Shown here in pieces: positions 4,965 through 7,907 of a stretch of 7,907 nucleotides of DNA. The stretch is from the NCBI GenBank assembly GCA_018260375.1, contig JAGLBF010000110.1, positions 1-7,907 on the forward strand, given 5' to 3'. The DNA is from Deinococcus sp. (GTDB taxonomy: Bacteria > Deinococcota > Deinococci > Deinococcales > Deinococcaceae). A model generated the notes under the pieces. That model saw only the letters and a list, made by a program, of their open reading frames with translations, searched no databases and was not told the origin of the DNA. How positions within the stretch are numbered: position 1 is the first letter of the stretch; every line of letters starts with the position of its first letter. The position numbers and the translations under genes are program-made.

Positions 4965-5896
4965 TCAACCAGATATACCGAAAAGTAGCCCTACAGGTGG
5001 CCGGCATGCCACTGGTTGAGCAGTTTATCAGCAACCAGGGTAAGGGCCTGGCGGCGCGCTACATTGCAGGCGATGATGTCCAGCAGGCCATTGTTGCTAT
5101 ACAGAAATTGCAACAACGCGGCATCTGGCACAACCTTGACCTGCTAGGGGAATTTGTAGATGATGCCCAGAGTGCCAACCAGAATGCCCAGTCTATTCTG
5201 GACGCCCTGGACGCGCTGCATGAAGCGGGCATTAAGCCTTATAACTCGGTCAAGATGTCAGCGCTGGGGCAGGGCCAAAACGCCCCAGACGTTGAAGACC
5301 TGGGCTACGTCAACACCCGCCGCATCGTTGAGCGGGCCAAGCAGTACAGCGGCTTTGTCAACCTGGATATGGAAGATCACACCCGCGTGGATTCTACCCT
5401 GCAGATTTTCCGCCGACTAGTTGAAGAATTCGGCAACCAGCATGTGGGCACCGTGCTGCAAGCCTACTTGCACCGCACCGAAGCTGACCGCGCTAGCCTG
5501 GACGACCTCAAGCCCAACATCCGCATTGTGAAAGGTGCGTACCTTGAGCCTGCGACTGTGGCCATGCAGGACAAAGCCGAGATTGACGCCGCTTACCGCC
5601 GCCTGGTGTACGCACACCTTAAGGCAGGCAACTACACCAATGTCGCCACCCACGACCACAACATCATGTATGACGTGCAGCAATTTGTTGTGTCACACGG
5701 CATTAGCCGCGACGCTTTTGAATTTCAGTTGCTGTATGGTGTGCGCGAAAATCTGCAAGATGAACTGGTGGGGGACGGCTACCGCGTGCGCTCTTACATT
5801 CCCTTTGGCACCGAGTGGTACGGCTATTACTCGCGCCGCATTGCTGAAAAGCCTGCAAACGCTTTGTTTGTGCTGCGCGGCATGGTTGGCGGCTAA
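4961..5896 (+). CDS. Proline dehydrogenase, monofunctional, FAD-dependent
   Basis: This enzyme oxidises L-proline to delta-1-pyrroline-5-carboxylate with FAD, passing electrons to the quinone pool. It is the first step of proline breakdown. The 311-aa protein is a complete single-domain TIM barrel of the PutA/PRODH family, the usual length for Deinococcus PRODH, without the aldehyde dehydrogenase half of bifunctional PutA. Motifs in order are YNSVKMSALG with substrate-binding Lys98, NLDMEDH (134-140), QAYLHRTEAD (167-176), RIVKGAYLEP (188-197), ATHDHN (229-234), FEFQLLYGVR (253-262) and the C-terminal YRVRSYIPFG and YYSRRIAEKP. In that last block Arg292-Arg293 correspond to the arginine pair that binds the proline carboxylate. 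It overlaps gntR by 4 bases. The next enzyme, pruA, is 311 bp downstream and probably has its own promoter. Common family names are putB or PRODH. Confidence 0.96.
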   Translation: MINQIYRKVALQVAGMPLVEQFISNQGKGLAARYIAGDDVQQAIVAIQKLQQRGIWHNLDLLGEFVDDAQSANQNAQSILDALDALHEAGIKPYNSVKMSALGQGQNAPDVEDLGYVNTRRIVERAKQYSGFVNLDMEDHTRVDSTLQIFRRLVEEFGNQHVGTVLQAYLHRTEADRASLDDLKPNIRIVKGAYLEPATVAMQDKAEIDAAYRRLVYAHLKAGNYTNVATHDHNIMYDVQQFVVSHGISRDAFEFQLLYGVRENLQDELVGDGYRVRSYIPFGTEWYGYYSRRIAEKPANALFVLRGMVGG

Positions 5897-5976
5897 GGCA
5901 AAAGCAAGCTGTGAGGTTTGACCTTAGTTGTCATGCCTTTAGGCCAATAAGCGTAAAGAATAATCCTGGCATGGTA

Positions 5977-5989
5977 CACAGACTCTGTG
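5977..5989 (+). promoter_or_regulatory. 13-bp palindrome containing CAGACTCTGTG, upstream of pruA
   Basis: CACAGA-C-TCTGTG is a perfect palindrome with 6-bp arms. Eleven of its bases repeat the motif at 4185-4195 before gntR. Also GTACACAGACTC (5974-5985) matches GTATACAGACTC (6127-6138) in 11 of 12 bases, so this spacer holds two related sites 153 bp apart. Confidence 0.45.
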
Positions 5990-6032
5990 CCGCTCTACAA
6001 ATTCTTACTAGTGTAAATGATAAACGGCTTTT

Positions 6033-6038
6033 TATACT
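6033..6038 (+). promoter_or_regulatory. Candidate -10 TATACT in the pruA leader
   Basis: TATACT within TTTATACTAT is identical to the recO and zinc-finger gene hexamers. No -35 is evident at 16-18 bp. If used, transcription would start near 6045 and leave a leader of about 160 nt containing the 6125-6134 palindrome. The rest of the 5897-6207 spacer holds an imperfect stem (CATGCC at 5933-5938 with GGCATG at 5968-5973) and no gene. Confidence 0.3.
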
Positions 6039-6124
6039 ATCTTCTCGGCGATTAAGAAAAATATGAACCACATATTCATACACACTGTGCTTTATTCTGC
6101 CATCATCCGCGTTATACGTATTGC

Positions 6125-6134
6125 CTGTATACAG
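6125..6134 (+). promoter_or_regulatory. Palindrome CTGTATACAG, probable GntR operator of pruA
   Basis: This 10-bp perfect palindrome shares TGTATACA with the ATTGTATACAAT operator in the gntR promoter. It is preceded by TTGC, so it may overlap a promoter (TTGCCT at 6121-6126 as a weak -35). It lies 73 bp before the pruA ATG. Another palindrome, ATACGTAT, sits at 6114-6121. Confidence 0.55.
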
Positions 6135-6194
6135 ACTCCTCGTGTAGCTATGCCCTGTTGTCCCCTTTGAAGTTTAAGCGAGTTTTTAGTTCTA

Positions 6195-6200
6195 AAGGAG
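6195..6200 (+). promoter_or_regulatory. Strong ribosome binding site of pruA (AAGGAG)
   Basis: AAGGAG is 7 nt before the ATG at 6208, the best Shine-Dalgarno in the window. It fixes the start and shows that this mRNA has a real leader, unlike the leaderless genes nearby. Confidence 0.85.
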
Positions 6201-6207
6201 AAGTACC

Positions 6208-7779
6208 ATGATTAAAGTAGAACCCTACCGCCCACAGTCCTTTATTGACTTTAGCCAGGAAGAAAACGTGAAGGCGTACCATCAAGCCCTCGCCAAAGTT
6301 CGTAAGGAACTGCTTGGTAAGCATTATCCGCTGATTATTGACGGTCAGGAAGTAGATACCGCTGAAAAGCTGACCAGCCTCAACCCCACCAACACCGCCG
6401 AAGTGGTTGGCACCACGGCCAAGGCCACCATTCAGGACGCTGAAAACGCCCTGCAAGGCGCCTGGAAAGCGTTTGAGTCGTGGAAGAAGTGGGAGATGGA
6501 CGCCCGTGCCCGCATTCTGCTCAAGGCCGCTGCGATTCTCAAGCGTCGCCGCCTAGAGGCCTGTGCGCTGATGAGCATTGAAGTGGGCAAAAACTACGCC
6601 GAGGCTGATGTAGAAGTCGCTGAGGCCATTGATTTTCTGGAATACTACGCCCGCTCTGCCATGAAGTATCAGGGCTTTGGTGCGGCGGAAACCACCTGGT
6701 TTGAGGGCGAAGAAAACGGCCTGATGTACATTCCCCTAGGCGTGGGCGTGAGCATCAGCCCCTGGAATTTTCCCTGCGCCATCCTCATCGGCATGGCGGC
6801 GGCCCCGATTGTGGCGGGCAACTGCGTGATTATGAAGCCTGCCGAAGATGCAGGACTGATTGCAGGCTTTATGGTGGATATCATGCGCGAGGCGGGGCTG
6901 CCTGCGGGTGTGTTGCAATTTCTGCCGGGCAAAGGCACGGAGGTGGGCGATTACCTTGTCAAGCACGCAAAAACCCGCTTTATCACCTTTACAGGTAGCC
7001 GCGCTGTGGGCCTGAATATCAACGTAGAGGCCGCCAAAACTCAGCCCGGGCAAAAGTGGATTAAGCGCGTGATTATGGAACTGGGCGGCAAAGATGCGCT
7101 GATTGTCGACGAAGGCGCAGACCTGGATACAGCGGTGACGGCGGCGGTGCAGGGCGCTTTTGGCTTTAACGGTCAAAAGTGCAGCGCCATGAGCCGCCTG
7201 ATTGTGGTAGACGGCATTTATGACCAGTTGGCTGCTGCGTTTGTAGAGCGTGCCAAAACCCTGAAGATGGGTACCGGCGAAGAAAACGCCAATATCACGG
7301 CTGTGGTAAACGAAATGAGCTTTAATAAAATCAAGGGCTACCTTGAGCAGGCGCCCAAAGAAGGCAACGTGTTGCTGGGCGGCGAGGCTACGGGTGAATG
7401 TGACGGCAAGGAAGGCTACTACGTGCAGGCCACCATCGTAGGCGACGTGAAGCGCGACTCGCCGCTGGCGCAGGAAGAAATCTTTGGGCCAGTGGTCTCT
7501 ATGATTCGTGCGCGTGACTGGCAAGACGCACTAGACATCGCCAACAGCACCGAGTACGGGCTGACCGGCGGCGTGATCAGCAAAAACCGCGAGCACTTAG
7601 AGCAAGCCCGCCACGAGTTTGAAGTGGGTAACTTGTACTTCAACCGCAAGATTACCGGCGCGATTGTGGGTGTGCAGCCCTTTGGGGGCTACAATATGAG
7701 CGGCACCGATAGCAAAGCGGGCGGCCCGGATTACCTGGCGAACTTTATGCAGCTTAAGACGGTGACTGAGCGCTGGTAA
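6208..7779 (+). CDS. pruA: L-glutamate gamma-semialdehyde dehydrogenase (P5C dehydrogenase)
   Basis: This enzyme oxidises L-glutamate gamma-semialdehyde, the open form of P5C, to L-glutamate with NAD+. It completes proline catabolism begun by the upstream proline dehydrogenase. The 523-aa protein is full length for the RocA/PruA class of aldehyde dehydrogenases. Visible sites are SPWNFPCA with oxyanion-hole Asn187, VIMKPAEDA (207-215) in the NAD fold, FTGSRAVG (261-268), VIMELGGKDALIV (288-300) with general-base Glu291, NGQKCSAMSR (321-330) with catalytic Cys325, EEIFGPVV (423-430) with the NAD-ribose-binding Glu, and a C-terminal QPFGGYNMSGTDSKAGG substrate-loop region. It is a separate transcription unit or second part of the put cluster, with a strong Shine-Dalgarno and a TGTATACA operator candidate upstream. 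The last base of its TAA stop is the first base of the copy 3 repeat. Also called rocA. Confidence 0.97.
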   Translation: MIKVEPYRPQSFIDFSQEENVKAYHQALAKVRKELLGKHYPLIIDGQEVDTAEKLTSLNPTNTAEVVGTTAKATIQDAENALQGAWKAFESWKKWEMDARARILLKAAAILKRRRLEACALMSIEVGKNYAEADVEVAEAIDFLEYYARSAMKYQGFGAAETTWFEGEENGLMYIPLGVGVSISPWNFPCAILIGMAAAPIVAGNCVIMKPAEDAGLIAGFMVDIMREAGLPAGVLQFLPGKGTEVGDYLVKHAKTRFITFTGSRAVGLNINVEAAKTQPGQKWIKRVIMELGGKDALIVDEGADLDTAVTAAVQGAFGFNGQKCSAMSRLIVVDGIYDQLAAAFVERAKTLKMGTGEENANITAVVNEMSFNKIKGYLEQAPKEGNVLLGGEATGECDGKEGYYVQATIVGDVKRDSPLAQEEIFGPVVSMIRARDWQDALDIANSTEYGLTGGVISKNREHLEQARHEFEVGNLYFNRKITGAIVGVQPFGGYNMSGTDSKAGGPDYLANFMQLKTVTERW

Positions 7780-7897
7780 TACGGATTCCGATTGATTTGG
7801 CGTACTTCCGAATCAATCAGGGCGAATGCGAGTGGGAACAGCATACGGATTACGCGGTATGGAGCCGCAGGCGGCGCTTTTCCGACTGTGGTGGAAT
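7779..7897 (+). repeat. Dispersed 119-bp repeat, copy 3, fused to the pruA stop
   Basis: This copy has 116 of 119 bases identical to copy 2 and no indels. The first base of ATACGG is the last base of the pruA stop. GCCGC (7864-7868) and GCGGC (7871-7875), followed by GC and TTTT (to 7881), could serve as a weak terminator for pruA. After the core the last 10 bases (GGAGCGGCAG) resemble copy 2's tail (TTAGCGCAG) with one inserted base. Whether TCCGTAT follows lies just outside the window. Confidence 0.9.
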
Positions 7898-7907
7898 GGA
7901 GCGGCAG

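Noticed and set aside
6736..7524. 262-aa minus-strand frame inside pruA
   Set aside because: It is a shadow of a confidently identified dehydrogenase, His/Ala/Arg-rich, with no start signal.
4005..7897. Composite transposon flanked by copies 2 and 3
   Set aside because: The repeats encode no transposase and the cargo is ordinary conserved metabolism. Recombination is possible but autonomous mobility is not supported.
1..7907. CRISPR array, tRNA, rRNA or riboswitch
   Set aside because: The three 119-bp repeats are kilobases apart with no regular spacers, and I saw no cloverleaf, rRNA or known riboswitch core by eye.

Overview
The window looks like a chromosomal segment of a Deinococcus-type bacterium. 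The RecO, monofunctional proline dehydrogenase and glutamate-semialdehyde dehydrogenase proteins read like the Deinococcus radiodurans families as I remember them; no search was run. Several genes also have a -10 hexamer only 5-7 nt before the ATG, the leaderless arrangement common in Deinococcus. Base composition is mixed: GC-rich housekeeping genes, and an AT-rich stretch at about 120-1450 that looks acquired or decaying.

Layout. Positions 1-119 are a copy of a short dispersed repeat (minus orientation). It abuts a gene remnant (to 562) that has lost its 5' end. A long hairpin at 561-613 ends both this remnant and a small minus-strand lipoprotein gene (604-930). Positions 931-1455 hold a tandem 16-bp repeat and a small minus-strand gene broken by an in-frame TGA. 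Next come hemQ/chdC, coproheme decarboxylase (1456-2274, plus), and a converging recO (2383-3207, minus). A roughly 350-bp divergent spacer separates recO from a small treble-clef zinc-finger protein gene (3557-3949, plus). A second repeat copy (4005-4140) follows.

The right half is a proline catabolism unit. A GntR/FCD regulator (4251-4964) overlaps by ATGA with proline dehydrogenase (4961-5896). After a 311-bp regulatory spacer comes pruA, L-glutamate gamma-semialdehyde dehydrogenase (6208-7779). Together the enzymes convert proline to P5C and then to glutamate. The regulator's promoter contains the palindrome ATTGTATACAAT, and the pruA leader contains CTGTATACAG with the same TGTATACA core. 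The 11-mer CAGACTCTGTG also occurs upstream of both. This suggests one regulator controls both transcripts and itself.

The most unusual feature is the repeat family. Three copies of a 119-bp core have no indels and only 3-6 substitutions, at the window's left end, between the gene blocks, and starting on the last base of the pruA stop codon. Copies 2 and 3 lie in direct orientation around the whole proline cassette. Copy 1 is inverted relative to them.
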